Positions 53,739 through 62,810 are shown, counted from the stretch's first letter. The stretch is DNA of 64,000 bases from Armatimonadota bacterium (GCA_017303935.1 JAFLBD010000001.1:620001-684000), one strand, 5' to 3'. Numbers and translations: made by a program. The notes: generated from the letters alone by a model not told the origin.

Positions 53739-54809
53739 AGTTTTTCCACCAAACTGAATTGGGTGCACGACGTGCCATTCGATCTCAGACATTTCCTCGG
53801 CTAGCCTTGCGCGAAGGATATTCATCGCAGGTGCCTCGGTGGCAAAATGTCCTCCCAGAATCATTGGGAATTTGGCAAATCCAGCATCCACCAGAGTCGA
53901 GTGCTTTGCTTCTCCGGTTATATAGACGTCCGCTCCTGCCTGCTTTGCGGATTGCCATTCGTCCCCAGCCGCCCCTCCGATCACCGCGACCTTCTGGACC
54001 AATTGGTCCGGATCACCCATCACTTGTGGCGCGGTTCCGAGAATACGATGCATGTTGTCGGCAAACTCTGTGAGGGAAATTGGATTTTGTAGCTCTCCGA
54101 TCCGGCCTATGGCGAGCTCCGCGCGATTAGTGAGAGGGATAAATTCATATGCAGGCTCTTCATAGGGATGCGCCGCTCGTAGTGCGGCCTCCACGGTCCG
54201 AACCGCTGCATTTGGCACCAGCATTTCCATTCGAAACTCGTTGACATGCTCCCGCTCGCCGGGCTGACCGATTGCAGGATTGGCGGACAGACTCGGCTCG
54301 AAGGTGCCTACCCCTTCAGCATAGTATGCGCACCGTTCATACTCGCCCAGCGACCCGCCGCCCGCCGCACTGATGGCATCGATGACAACATCGAGGCTCG
54401 GCTTCGGGACGAAGGTCACCAGCTTCACCAATTTGGATTCTGGTGTCACACCGAACGGCGAAACATTTTCTAGACCGAGAAGGTTGGCCAGAGTGTCGTT
54501 GACGCCACCTTGCGCGACATCCCAATTCGTATGGCAAGCGATGAAGCTCGCGCCCGACCTCGCGAGGTTCAGGAGTCGCTTGTCGCAAAGATTCTTGATC
54601 GGGTCCCAGATGATCGGGTGGTGGGCAACGACTACGGACCCGGGCCTGCACCGATCAATAACTTCCGGGGTCACATCGAGGCAGACATAGCCTTCGGCGA
54701 CTTCGTCCGACGGAGATCCGACTTGCAATCCGATTTTGTCAAACGAGAACGCAAGTCTTGACGGTGCAATTTGCTCGATCGCATTGAGGACATCGGAAAC
54801 GGTTGGCAT
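53733..54809 (-). CDS. Nif3-like dinuclear metal-centre hexameric protein
   Basis: The 358-residue protein has the Nif3/YbgI halves separated by an inserted domain (about 125-230): VVVAHHPIIW and ACHTNWDVAQGGVNDTL supply metal ligands at the N-terminal end, and VYITGEAKHS with GGHFATEAP at the C-terminal end. Members are annotated as GTP cyclohydrolase I type 2 homologues but the reaction is not settled. It has a candidate leaderless promoter and overlaps tRNA-Glu at its stop. Confidence 0.9.
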   Translation of the reverse strand: MPTVSDVLNAIEQIAPSRLAFSFDKIGLQVGSPSDEVAEGYVCLDVTPEVIDRCRPGSVVVAHHPIIWDPIKNLCDKRLLNLARSGASFIACHTNWDVAQGGVNDTLANLLGLENVSPFGVTPESKLVKLVTFVPKPSLDVVIDAISAAGGGSLGEYERCAYYAEGVGTFEPSLSANPAIGQPGEREHVNEFRMEMLVPNAAVRTVEAALRAAHPYEEPAYEFIPLTNRAELAIGRIGELQNPISLTEFADNMHRILGTAPQVMGDPDQLVQKVAVIGGAAGDEWQSAKQAGADVYITGEAKHSTLVDAGFAKFPMILGGHFATEAPAMNILRARLAEEMSEIEWHVVHPIQFGGKTW

Positions 54810-54815
54810 GAATTT

Positions 54816-54821
54816 AGGTTA
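54816..54821 (-). promoter_or_regulatory. Candidate -10 element (TAACCT) of the Nif3-like gene
   Basis: On the minus strand GG then TAACCT ends six bases before ATG 54809. Confidence 0.45.
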
Positions 54822-54843
54822 CCTTTCATAATTCAGAAGCACC

Positions 54844-56001
54844 ATGAACCGCGAGACAGAACTGCAACACTTAGGAGAAGAGAAATCTGGCACGGGCCCG
54901 GTCGTTCCGCCCATCGTACAGACGTCGCTTTTCGTCTATCCAGACTTCGACAGCTTCTGGGGAACGATGTTCGATCACTCGGCGGACAACGAACGATTTA
55001 TCTATAGCCGAGTAGGCAATCCTAACCTCAGCGTGGTTGAAAAGAAACTCGCCATGCTCGAGAAGACCGAGACTTGCAAGATCTTCACAAGTGGAATGGC
55101 GGCAATCACTGCCGGAATTTTGTGCAGTGTAAAGGCAGGTGACCATATCGTTGCGGTGGACACGATGTACGGCCCAACCAAAGAATTCATTTTGAAGTGG
55201 TTGCCAAGGTTTGGAGTCACGCACACCCTCGTGACCGGCAATGATCCCGCCGAAATTGAGGCGGCATGTACGGCTGAAACGAAGCTGATCTATCTTGAAT
55301 CGCCGAGTAGCATCCTGTTCAGATTCCAAGATTTGGAGGCAGTGGCGAGATTCGCCAAGTCCAAAGGGATTCGGACGATGGTAGACAACTCATATGCTTC
55401 GCCGCTCTTCTCACAGCCAGCGACATTTGGGATCGACCTCATCGTTCATAGCGCCACGAAATATATCGGTGGGCATAGCGACGTTGTGGCGGGAGCCTTG
55501 TGCGGTTCGCGCGAGCATTTGGACGCGATGATGGCCGAAGAAGGGCAGTGGTTGGGTGCGCTATTGCCGCCATTCCCAGCTTGGCTACTGATGCGGGGCT
55601 TGCGCACGCTGCCAATGCGGATGGAGCACTCACAAAGAACGGCCTTCGAGATTTTCGAATATCTCAAATCGCGGTCTGAAGTGGATGAGATTTTCTTCGC
55701 GGGCGATCCGGATCATCCACAGAATGACCTCTTCAAGAAGCAAATGAGCGGGGCGACTTCGTTGCTGAGTTTCGCGCCAAAGGTTCAAGAAATGGAAAAG
55801 GTTAAGGCCTTTGTGGAGTCCTTGAACCTCTTCCAAATCGGTGTGAGTTGGGGTGGCTTTGAGAGCCTAGCTGTGATCATCCCCGCGCATCCGATGAACT
55901 GGAGCGAGCCTCGATGGGTCGTGCGGCTATATTGCGGTTTTGAACACGTCGACGACCTCAAAGCGGACCTTACCCAGGGCTTTGAAGCCCATCTGGCTTA
56001 G
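54844..56001 (+). CDS. Cys/Met metabolism PLP-dependent enzyme
   Basis: A fold-I enzyme of the cystathionine gamma-synthase/lyase, methionine gamma-lyase and O-acetylhomoserine sulfhydrylase group. It has YSRVGNPNLSVVEKKLAMLE, FTSGMAAITA, VDNSYASP, and the PLP lysine in SATKYIGGHSD. The 385-residue length is normal; sequence alone does not separate synthase from lyase. A synthase role would supply homocysteine to MetH, in line with the metH-like gene in the window. The last four bases overlap converging gspE-like gene. Confidence 0.92.
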   Translation: MNRETELQHLGEEKSGTGPVVPPIVQTSLFVYPDFDSFWGTMFDHSADNERFIYSRVGNPNLSVVEKKLAMLEKTETCKIFTSGMAAITAGILCSVKAGDHIVAVDTMYGPTKEFILKWLPRFGVTHTLVTGNDPAEIEAACTAETKLIYLESPSSILFRFQDLEAVARFAKSKGIRTMVDNSYASPLFSQPATFGIDLIVHSATKYIGGHSDVVAGALCGSREHLDAMMAEEGQWLGALLPPFPAWLLMRGLRTLPMRMEHSQRTAFEIFEYLKSRSEVDEIFFAGDPDHPQNDLFKKQMSGATSLLSFAPKVQEMEKVKAFVESLNLFQIGVSWGGFESLAVIIPAHPMNWSEPRWVVRLYCGFEHVDDLKADLTQGFEAHLA

Positions 56002-57263
56002 TCCATCGCTTGGGTATAGACCGCTCGGATCACCTCATCTGGGACTGTCCAGCCGTTGAGTACTTTGAACTTGCCGTCATCGAGCATGGTTCGGAACCCT
56101 TGCTTGCGCGAAGCCTCGGCCAAGGAGTCATAGTCCGCGCCTTTGGCAATCGCTTGCTTCAAGTCATGGGTGCCCGCGACGAGTTCGAAAATACCGACGC
56201 GGCCCTTGAGTCCGGTACCACGGCATTCAGGACATCCTCGACCCTTCATGAATTTGCCTCGTTCCAGCTCCTCGGGGGTCAAGCGCAGCATCTCAATCTC
56301 CTCTTTTTCGGGCCGGCACGGCTCGATGCACTTGGGACAATTTAATCGGATGAGGCGCTGGGCGAGAATTGCCACCGCAACGCCGGCGATAAGATATGGC
56401 TCTGCGCCCATATCGACCATTCGCCCGACGGTTTCGAGCGCATTGTTGGTGTGAAGCGTGCTCAGAACCAAGTGGCCAGTTAGGGCGGCCTGAATCCCGA
56501 TAGCGAGCGATTCTGGGTCACGCATTTCACCCACCATCATCACGTCCGGGTCCTGCCGCAAGAACGACCGCATGACGCGGGGGAATGTCATTTTCTCGGT
56601 GACTTGGACTTGTGCGACGTTCTTGTCGAATTCGTATTCGATTGGATCTTCGACGGTCACGATGTTTCGAGTCTTGCTGTCGAGGGTCAGCAGGGAAGCA
56701 TACAGCGTGGAGGTCTTACCGCTACCCGTCGGACCTGTGACCAAGACCATCCCGTAGGGCGAACTGATCGCGCGCTTCCAGTTCTTGATCACTTCTTCAG
56801 GCATACCCAGCTTGTTCATGTCGACTTTCATCGCACCTGGGTCCAGAAGTCGCATCACCATCTTTTCGCCGGAAAGACAGGGGACGCAAGAAGCACGTGC
56901 CGCCAGACGACGACCATTGAATTCCATGTCAATACGGCCGTCTTGGGTTTCGCGCTGTTCGTCGATTCTCATGCCAGCGCACAGCTTTAGACGCGCAATC
57001 ACGTTACTCGCGGTTTCCGGTGGGAGCTGACCGCCATCCACGAGAACACCGTCTTGGCGGAACCGAATTTTGAGCTGCTCGCGCTCTGGCTGGAGGTGGA
57101 TATCGCTCGTTCCAGATTCAAGAGCCTGGACAAAAATGTTGTCAACAATTCCTACGGCGACTGACATTTCATCGCCGCCCATATCCCGGCTGGTCGAGCC
57201 TTCCCTCAGGATCAGGCGGAATCGCTTAGCCGCGCCGTAGTTGTAATTATCGTTGTAAGACAT
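55998..57263 (-). CDS. GspE/PilB-type secretion or pilus assembly ATPase, short form
   Basis: The N2 domain (about 30-140, with SDIHLQPEREQLKIRFRQDG) and the ATPase domain with Walker A GPTGSGKTST, the Asp box TVEDPIEYEFD, Walker B DVMMVGEMRDPES and the His box LSTLHTNNA are all intact, and a CPKC/CPEC zinc motif is at about 300-350. The N1 domain of PilB/GspE (about 150 residues) is absent in this 421-residue protein. It should power a type IV pilus or type II system, but no other such gene is here. Confidence 0.92.
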   Translation of the reverse strand: MSYNDNYNYGAAKRFRLILREGSTSRDMGGDEMSVAVGIVDNIFVQALESGTSDIHLQPEREQLKIRFRQDGVLVDGGQLPPETASNVIARLKLCAGMRIDEQRETQDGRIDMEFNGRRLAARASCVPCLSGEKMVMRLLDPGAMKVDMNKLGMPEEVIKNWKRAISSPYGMVLVTGPTGSGKTSTLYASLLTLDSKTRNIVTVEDPIEYEFDKNVAQVQVTEKMTFPRVMRSFLRQDPDVMMVGEMRDPESLAIGIQAALTGHLVLSTLHTNNALETVGRMVDMGAEPYLIAGVAVAILAQRLIRLNCPKCIEPCRPEKEEIEMLRLTPEELERGKFMKGRGCPECRGTGLKGRVGIFELVAGTHDLKQAIAKGADYDSLAEASRKQGFRTMLDDGKFKVLNGWTVPDEVIRAVYTQAMD

Positions 57264-57323
57264 GGTCGTTTAACTTGATGGGTTGCGTTTAGGGACGGAA
57301 ATCCGAAGGAATTGTGTTCGTGA

Positions 57324-57683
57324 TTATTTTTTGAGAAAGAGATAGCAGGCTACGCAAACCAGGAAGCCAGCGAAGATCTTGCGCATGATCGCCGGGTCTA
57401 CTCCCACAGCGATCTTAGAGCCGATGTAGGCGCCCGCGAACAACCCGAGCGCGATCCATCCGCCCTTGGCCCAGTCGATCATCTGATTGTCGTAGTAGTT
57501 CTTTACGGCGAGCAGTCCGACCGGAGCGAGGAGCACCAATAGGGAAGTGCCTTGCGCCTTTTGCTGCTGCATTTGGAACGCCAAGATCAGAAGCGGGACG
57601 ATGACGATGCCGCCACCGATTCCAAACAATCCACTTCCGACACCTGCGGCAAGCCCAATCAAAAGGCACAGAGCGATTTCCAT
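57324..57683 (-). CDS. Half-size TauE/SafE family membrane protein
   Basis: Four membrane helices in 119 residues, with LIGLAAGVGSGLFGIGGGIVIVPLL, the typical first half of the TauE/SafE (DUF81) repeat. Full family members have about 250 residues in two such repeats, so this protein must form dimers or pair with another half. The family exports sulfoacetate or sulfite and related anions; substrate unknown. It has its own -10 and starts 23 bases after trpS ends. Confidence 0.88.
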   Translation of the reverse strand: MEIALCLLIGLAAGVGSGLFGIGGGIVIVPLLILAFQMQQQKAQGTSLLVLLAPVGLLAVKNYYDNQMIDWAKGGWIALGLFAGAYIGSKIAVGVDPAIMRKIFAGFLVCVACYLFLKK

Positions 57684-57691
57684 ATCGCCCT

Positions 57692-57697
57692 AGGTTA
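57692..57697 (-). promoter_or_regulatory. Candidate -10 element (TAACCT) of the half-size TauE gene
   Basis: On the minus strand GG then TAACCT ends eight bases before ATG 57683, overlapping the end of the trpS unit. Confidence 0.45.
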
Positions 57698-57705
57698 CCG
57701 AGTTT

Positions 57706-58704
57706 CTAGATCAATAGCCGCATGGCGCGCTTCGCCTCGGTGAGAGTCTGGCTTGCAACTTCGCGAGCCTTCTCTTTTCCTTCTGCCAATATCTTGGAGA
57801 TTGTGGCGTCGTCGAGCTGTGCCCTGCGCTCACGAATAGGCCTCAGGTACTCGTTCATGACCGCGATCAGTTCTGTCTTGTTCTGCATGCAGCCGCGCTC
57901 GCCTTTGCGGTCTTCATCCCACTGCTGTTCCCAGTTTGGAGAATAGAGCTTCAGGTACTGGCAAACGGCGCATCCTTCGGGAATGCCAGGATCGGTTTTG
58001 CGCATCTTTGTCGGAGTGGTGAATGCGCTCTTGATCTTTTCTGCGGTGCCTTCCTCAGTGTCGTTGAGCCAGATACAGTTCCCGTAGGACTTGGACATCT
58101 TGCGCATGTCGAGACCTGGAAGCTTGCTGCGCGATTCGTCTGGATCGATGATGTTGACGAATTCTGGGAAGACCTCGCCAAAAAGTGCATTGAACGACCT
58201 GCCGATCTCACGGCTGACTTCGAGGTGGGGCGCTTGGTCTTTGCCGACCGGCACACCGTACGGCTTGTAGAGCAGAATATCGCTCGCTTGCAAGACAGGA
58301 TAGCCAAGCAGACCATATGATACGATTCGGTCTCCTTGAACTTCGGCGGCCTTCTCTTTGAACGTAGGTACCGATTGGAGCTTGCCAACTCCAACGACCA
58401 TCCCGAAGAGTAGCGCTAATTCGGCGTGCTCTGGCACTTGGCTCTGCACGAAGATCGCGCACTTCGACGGATCAAGCCCTGCCGCAACAAAGTCCTTCGC
58501 TACTTCAAGGCTGGCGCGCTCGATATTCTGCGGGGAAGGGTCGTCTGCTGCGGTTGTCAGCACGTGAAGGTCGGCAACCATGCAGAACATCTCGTACTCG
58601 CTTTGCAGTTCGACCCACTTGCGAAGTGCGCCTTCGTAGTTACCAATGTGAAGTCGGTCAGAAGTCGGCCTCATGCCGCTCAAAATGCGTTTTCTTGATT
58701 CCAT
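57706..58704 (-). CDS. trpS: Tryptophanyl-tRNA synthetase
   Basis: Charges tRNA-Trp. The class I HIGH-type motif is LHIGNYEGAL and the KMSKS loop is DMRKMSKSYGN; GDRIVSYGLLGYPVLQASDILLY is the conserved tryptophan-pocket region. The 332-residue length is normal. An insertion of about 20 residues with CAVCQYL and GCMQNK (two Cys and one more Cys) near 265-295 is worth noting. ATG 58704 has no good ribosome site. Downstream is the TauE half gene. Confidence 0.96.
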   Translation of the reverse strand: MESRKRILSGMRPTSDRLHIGNYEGALRKWVELQSEYEMFCMVADLHVLTTAADDPSPQNIERASLEVAKDFVAAGLDPSKCAIFVQSQVPEHAELALLFGMVVGVGKLQSVPTFKEKAAEVQGDRIVSYGLLGYPVLQASDILLYKPYGVPVGKDQAPHLEVSREIGRSFNALFGEVFPEFVNIIDPDESRSKLPGLDMRKMSKSYGNCIWLNDTEEGTAEKIKSAFTTPTKMRKTDPGIPEGCAVCQYLKLYSPNWEQQWDEDRKGERGCMQNKTELIAVMNEYLRPIRERRAQLDDATISKILAEGKEKAREVASQTLTEAKRAMRLLI

Positions 58705-58716
58705 AAAATGAAGTTC

Positions 58717-59346
58717 TTAAAGCAGGATGTTCTGCAAGTAATTTCTGAGAGGACCGATGACGACCGAAACCATGCTTCGACCATCGATCACCGGCAAGAT
58801 CATGAAGATGAAGAGTGCTTGCCCGTAGGTCAAATTCCAGCGGGTCCATTTCAGGCGGTTCTGCTCATTCATAAAAGTGCCCGCAATCCACATGCCATCC
58901 AGTGGTCCGAGTGGCAAGAGATTGAAGAGGAATAGCGATATGTTGATCAGAATCCCATACGCAAAAACCAGCAACAAGATTGACATTTGACCTGGCATCG
59001 CGATCATGACGACCCTGAGCAATATGGCGTACACGATCGCCTGGATAAGATTGGAGAGTGGCCCACCGATCACCGCCCAGAAATGATCCCAGCGCGGGTT
59101 TCGCATTTTGCGAGGGTCCATCGGGACCGGCTTTCCCCAGCCAAAACCGACTCCCGCCAAGCTCGACATGATGATAAACAAGGTTCCGAAAGGATCGAGG
59201 TGCTTGAGTGGGTTCATGGTCACCCGACCATAAAACCCTGGCGTTGGGTCACCCGCCGCGTCGGCGAGCTTCGCATGGGCATATTCATGGATCGCGATCG
59301 ACAAAAGTACGATCGGGACGATGATAAACAGTGATTCTATATCCAT
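58717..59346 (-). CDS. M50 site-2 protease family membrane protein
   Basis: A 209-residue zinc metalloprotease of the short S2P class: HEYAH in the first membrane segment supplies the zinc ligands and general base, and NLLPLGPLDG the third ligand in a later helix. There is no PDZ domain. S2Ps cut regulatory proteins, such as anti-sigma factors, within the membrane; the substrate here is unknown. ATG 59346 has no ribosome site, but a -10 ends nine bases upstream. Confidence 0.9.
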   Translation of the reverse strand: MDIESLFIIVPIVLLSIAIHEYAHAKLADAAGDPTPGFYGRVTMNPLKHLDPFGTLFIIMSSLAGVGFGWGKPVPMDPRKMRNPRWDHFWAVIGGPLSNLIQAIVYAILLRVVMIAMPGQMSILLLVFAYGILINISLFLFNLLPLGPLDGMWIAGTFMNEQNRLKWTRWNLTYGQALFIFMILPVIDGRSMVSVVIGPLRNYLQNILL

Positions 59347-59355
59347 GCGCAATTG

Positions 59356-59361
59356 ATTTTA
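59356..59361 (-). promoter_or_regulatory. Candidate -10 element (TAAAAT) of the M50 protease gene
   Basis: On the minus strand TAAAAT ends nine bases before ATG 59346. The rpoD terminator lies just upstream, so the gene needs its own promoter. Confidence 0.45.
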
Positions 59362-59390
59362 CGTTCAAACCATGCGAAATTTCTTGAACA

Positions 59391-59424
59391 AAAATGGCCC
59401 TAGGCAGAAATGCCTCGGGCCATT
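59391..59424 (-). terminator. Rho-independent terminator of rpoD
   Basis: AATGGCCC (59393-59400) pairs with 59417-59424 and an inner AGGCA/TGCCT helix carries a four-base loop; reading the minus strand a T-rich run follows. Confidence 0.9.
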
Positions 59425-59443
59425 AACTTTGTCGTTCTAGAGT

Positions 59444-60586
59444 TTAGTTCGGCGAAGGAGTAACTGAGAACCCTTGCGAGCTCAGTTCTTGTCCGATGTG
59501 CCGCAACTTCTTCATCGCGCGGAGTTCGATTTGTCGAACGCGCTCTCGAGTGACGTTGAGTGCGCTGCCCACTTCTTCCAAAGTTCGGCTGCGGCCGTCG
59601 TCGAGTCCGAATCGGAGTCGCACTACATCGCGCTCACGCAACGTCAACCGGCCCAAAATTCCATCAATCTCCTCGCGCCGGATCAGCGACCAGGTCACGT
59701 CACCAGGGGTTGGCATATTGTTGGAAGGAATGAAGTCGCCGATGCTCGAGTTGTCCTTTTCGCCAACTGGAGTTTCCAAAGAAAGTGGCTCGACCGCAAC
59801 CCGCATCATCTCTTGAACGCGGTCTGGAGACATTCCGACCTTTTCCGCAACCTCTTCAGGTGTTGGCTCCCGGTGCAATTCTTGCTGCAACTGGTTAGCC
59901 GTCTTCATCACCTTGTTGATGAGTTCAGCCACGTAAACCGGAATTCGAATCGTTCGTCCCTGGTTGATGATCGCGCGCGCAATTGCACGGCGAATCCACC
60001 ATGTCGCGTAGGTCGAGAATCGGAATCCTTTTCGCCAGTCAAACTTCTCAACAGCGCGGATCAAACCGAGATTGCCTTCTTGAATCAAGTCAGCAAGAGG
60101 GATGCCACGAGCGTTGTACTTTTTGGCGATCGAAACCACCAGTCGCAAGTTCGATTCGATCAGGTGCTGCTTGGCGTAAATGCCTTGCTTCACGATGTCC
60201 CGAATGTCGTACTCGTCAAAATCAGCGTTTGCACGGTTGAGGAGCTTGGCAAGTTCCTTGAGCTTCCCAGCTTCGGCAAGATCGCGAGCCTGAACCTTCT
60301 TTGCGAGGTCTTCTTCCTGAGCAGGAGTCAATAGGTGGGCGCGACGAGTTTGTCGCATCCACATTTCCAGCTCTTCGCCGTCATCGTGCGTGGGGGCAGC
60401 TTCGGTTTCGTCAACCTCGTCTTCAGCTTCGACGAGATCCAACAACTCGTCATCTACTGGTTCCGCGTTTGGGTCATCCACCAAAACGTGTGCAGCCGCC
60501 GAGCTGTAATTTGCTCGAGCCGCGGTTCGCACTGTAATTGGCTTTCCTCGCCGTGCGGTAGGTTGTATTCCGTTTTCTACTGCCAT
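59444..60586 (-). CDS. rpoD: Primary RNA polymerase sigma factor (sigma-70)
   Basis: Regions 1.2-4.2 are complete: region 1.2 with [14 protein letters not shown], region 2 with [51 protein letters not shown], region 3 and region 4 with [20 protein letters not shown]. The 380-residue form has a short acidic N-terminus and no large region 1 insertion, like the SigA of many phyla. It gives the -10 reader for the TANNNT promoters described here. ATG 60586 follows AAGGAA by 11 bases. Confidence 0.95.
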   Translation of the reverse strand: MAVENGIQPTARRGKPITVRTAARANYSSAAAHVLVDDPNAEPVDDELLDLVEAEDEVDETEAAPTHDDGEELEMWMRQTRRAHLLTPAQEEDLAKKVQARDLAEAGKLKELAKLLNRANADFDEYDIRDIVKQGIYAKQHLIESNLRLVVSIAKKYNARGIPLADLIQEGNLGLIRAVEKFDWRKGFRFSTYATWWIRRAIARAIINQGRTIRIPVYVAELINKVMKTANQLQQELHREPTPEEVAEKVGMSPDRVQEMMRVAVEPLSLETPVGEKDNSSIGDFIPSNNMPTPGDVTWSLIRREEIDGILGRLTLRERDVVRLRFGLDDGRSRTLEEVGSALNVTRERVRQIELRAMKKLRHIGQELSSQGFSVTPSPN

Positions 60587-60612
60587 CAAAATTCGATTTC
60601 CTTAATTGGACG

Positions 60613-60740
60613 CGCCACGGTCTTGTTTCGTGTGCTAGAAATTGGTAATCTTGCGCTGAAGACACAGCTCAATCACCAACTCCTGTAACGAAATACGTAT
60701 TCGCCACGGTCGTCGTTCCTATTTACTAGTAACACGAAAC
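60613..60740. repeat. Repeated elements in the rpoD leader
   Basis: CGCCACGGTC occurs at 60613-60622 and again at 60702-60711, and GTTTCGTGT (60625-60633) is the reverse complement of 60732-60740. The second copy of each lies in or next to the rpoD promoter spacer. The arrangement suggests two operator half-sites about 90-100 bases apart. Confidence 0.45.
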
Positions 60741-60754
60741 GCGATTTCTGTCAA
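60726..60754 (-). promoter_or_regulatory. Promoter of rpoD with consensus -35
   Basis: On the minus strand a perfect TTGACA (60754-60749), a 17-base spacer and TACTAG (60731-60726), within the palindrome TTACTAGTAA. The leader to the rpoD ATG would be about 130 bases. The remainder of the 60590-60863 gap shows no gene. Confidence 0.6.
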
Positions 60755-60863
60755 GAACTTTCTTAAAACAGGGGGCATCCAGGATAAATTGGAAGCAAGA
60801 TTCGTGCCAACAAGGTTAGACGCAAATCTTTTGTGAAAGGTTTCGGTTCCGCAATATTATTGC

Positions 60864-61916
60864 TCAGTTCCTTAGGTTCTGTACGACCTTAACCAATGCA
60901 TCCATGAGTTTGCTGGTCGAATCCAGCGTATTTTCGGGGTGAAAACTGATGCGAATTGCCCCTTTTTGATGCTGAGCTGAATATCCAAGTGCTTCCAGTG
61001 TTCGGCTTGGTTTTCCAGACTCGGCGCCGCATGCCGCTCCACTTGATATTGCAAATCCTAGATTATCGAGTTCGACAACAATCGCTTCACCCTGAACATC
61101 ATCAAATGCCAGGTGCAAAATATGCGGCGACCTCGTATGCGCCGGGTCTGTCACCCAGCCTGAAACGCCCTGCATTGCATCCAGTGCCGCGTGTCGAAGT
61201 GTCGAGAAATGGTGCAATCGTTGATCGAGTTCGTCTACCGCGAGTTGAACGGCTTTCGCAAGACCAACGATGCCGGCGACGTTGAGCGTTCCAGCGCGAA
61301 GACCAAACTCATGACCTCCGCCGAGCACCCAGGGTTGCAAATGAGTAGGGTCCTTTGCGATCAGTACGCCCACGCCTAACTGGCCGCCGAGTTTGTGACC
61401 GCCAAAGGTCGCGAAATCCACATCTTCGAGATCGAGTGGAATGTGTCCGACCGCTTGGGTGATATCGCGGTGAACCAATGCTCCCTGAAGATTGGGAGCA
61501 GAAATCACCGCGCCGGTTTCGTTGCTGACGAGCACCACACTTACAAGCCGGTGCTGGCCCTGGGTATCGACTACGTAATTACGATTTGGGAGAATCGCGA
61601 AATTCAATTCAAGACCGGGTTCTAGGACGGAGCTGTGTTCAAAGGGAGAGATTGCTCCTTCGCCGAAATTCCGAAGGATCCAATTGTTGCCTTCCGTTGC
61701 ACCAGATGTGAAAAGGACTTGTTCAGGCGCGTCAAGCCCCAAAGAAGTGGCGATTTGTTCCCGAGATGCATCCACCGCATGCCGGGCATCGCGACCGTAG
61801 GAATGGATGGAAGAAGCGTTTCCGAAATTCTCGCCCAGCCAAGGCAACATCGCCTCCCGAACTCTCGAATCGAGAGGGCAGGAGGCGGCGGCGTCAAAGT
61901 AGTTTTGGCGATTCAA
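60864..61916 (-). CDS. Cysteine desulfurase, NifS/IscS family
   Basis: Mobilises sulfur from cysteine for Fe-S clusters or thiolation. The 350-residue fold-I PLP enzyme has FDAAASCPLDSRV, FTSGATEGNNW, the PLP lysine in FGGHKLGG and the catalytic Cys in SSGAACGAESGKPSRT, though most homologues read SSGSACSS. It is short for the family (about 385-400). TTG 61916 follows TAAGG by ten bases. It lies 12 bases after sucD, so they are probably co-transcribed. No scaffold protein gene is adjacent. Confidence 0.9.
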   Translation of the reverse strand: MNRQNYFDAAASCPLDSRVREAMLPWLGENFGNASSIHSYGRDARHAVDASREQIATSLGLDAPEQVLFTSGATEGNNWILRNFGEGAISPFEHSSVLEPGLELNFAILPNRNYVVDTQGQHRLVSVVLVSNETGAVISAPNLQGALVHRDITQAVGHIPLDLEDVDFATFGGHKLGGQLGVGVLIAKDPTHLQPWVLGGGHEFGLRAGTLNVAGIVGLAKAVQLAVDELDQRLHHFSTLRHAALDAMQGVSGWVTDPAHTRSPHILHLAFDDVQGEAIVVELDNLGFAISSGAACGAESGKPSRTLEALGYSAQHQKGAIRISFHPENTLDSTSKLMDALVKVVQNLRN

Positions 61917-61928
61917 TAACGGTTGGCC

Positions 61929-62810
61929 TTAGGCCGTGACTTTGCCCATGACTTTCTTGACCAGGCTCGGGACGTCACTAGTCTGATCGGCAACGAGGGC
62001 GCCCGCAGCAAGAAGGGCGTCCACCTTGCTCTGCGGGGTACCCATGCCACCGCTGATGATCGCACCGGCGTGGCCCATGCGCTTGCCTGGAGGAGCTGTT
62101 CGGCCAGAGATAAAGCTGACCACAGGCTTGGTCATCGACTTGATGAATTCGGCGCCCTCTTCTTCGTCCGAACCACCGATTTCGCCGACCATCACGACGG
62201 CCTCAGTCTTTGGATCAGCCTCAAACATTTGGAGGACTTCTTTAAATCGGGTACCCGGAAGTGGGTCGCCGCCAACACCGACGCACGTTGTTTGACCGAG
62301 GCCGGCTTGGGTCAGCTCCCAAACGATTTCGTAGGTAAGGGTGCCAGAGCGGGAAACCATTCCGATTGGTCCGGGAGCAAAAATGTGCCCCGGCATAATG
62401 CCCATTTTGCATTCGCCCGGTGTGATGATCCCGGCGCAGTTGCCGCCAAGCAATCTCGATTTTCCGTTCTTTGCGATGATGTTCACCATGCGCTGAGAAT
62501 CCAAAATCGGGAGGCCTTCAGTGATCAAGGTGATAAACGGAACTCCAGCGTCTTCCAATTCGAGCACTGCGTCCATCGCGTACGGAGCGGGAACGAAAAC
62601 GATCGCAGCATCGGCGCCAGTTTGGCGAACCGCTTCGACTGCCGTATTGAAAACTGGAACGCCCAAATGGACTGTCCCGCCTTTGCCCGGGGTGATTCCT
62701 CCGACTACCTTCGTGCCGTAGTCAATCATCTGTTGGGTGTGGAAGGTGCCTTCGCGGCCGGTCATGCCCGAAACGAGCACTTTACTGTTCTTGTTGATCA
62801 AGATCGCCAT
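61929..62810 (-). CDS. sucD: Succinyl-CoA synthetase subunit alpha
   Basis: The CoA-binding, phosphohistidine-bearing subunit of the citric-acid-cycle enzyme. [15 protein letters not shown] at the N-terminus, [29 protein letters not shown] and the phosphohistidine loop GHAGAIIS are present in 293 residues. The partner sucC, usually directly upstream, is not there: the gene upstream is divergent. It is read towards nifS. Confidence 0.96.
   Translation of the reverse strand: MAILINKNSKVLVSGMTGREGTFHTQQMIDYGTKVVGGITPGKGGTVHLGVPVFNTAVEAVRQTGADAAIVFVPAPYAMDAVLELEDAGVPFITLITEGLPILDSQRMVNIIAKNGKSRLLGGNCAGIITPGECKMGIMPGHIFAPGPIGMVSRSGTLTYEIVWELTQAGLGQTTCVGVGGDPLPGTRFKEVLQMFEADPKTEAVVMVGEIGGSDEEEGAEFIKSMTKPVVSFISGRTAPPGKRMGHAGAIISGGMGTPQSKVDALLAAGALVADQTSDVPSLVKKVMGKVTA

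Noticed and set aside
59474-60334. Plus-strand frame of 286 codons opposite rpoD
   Set aside because: It lies wholly within rpoD and its translation has no recognisable motif; an antisense shadow.
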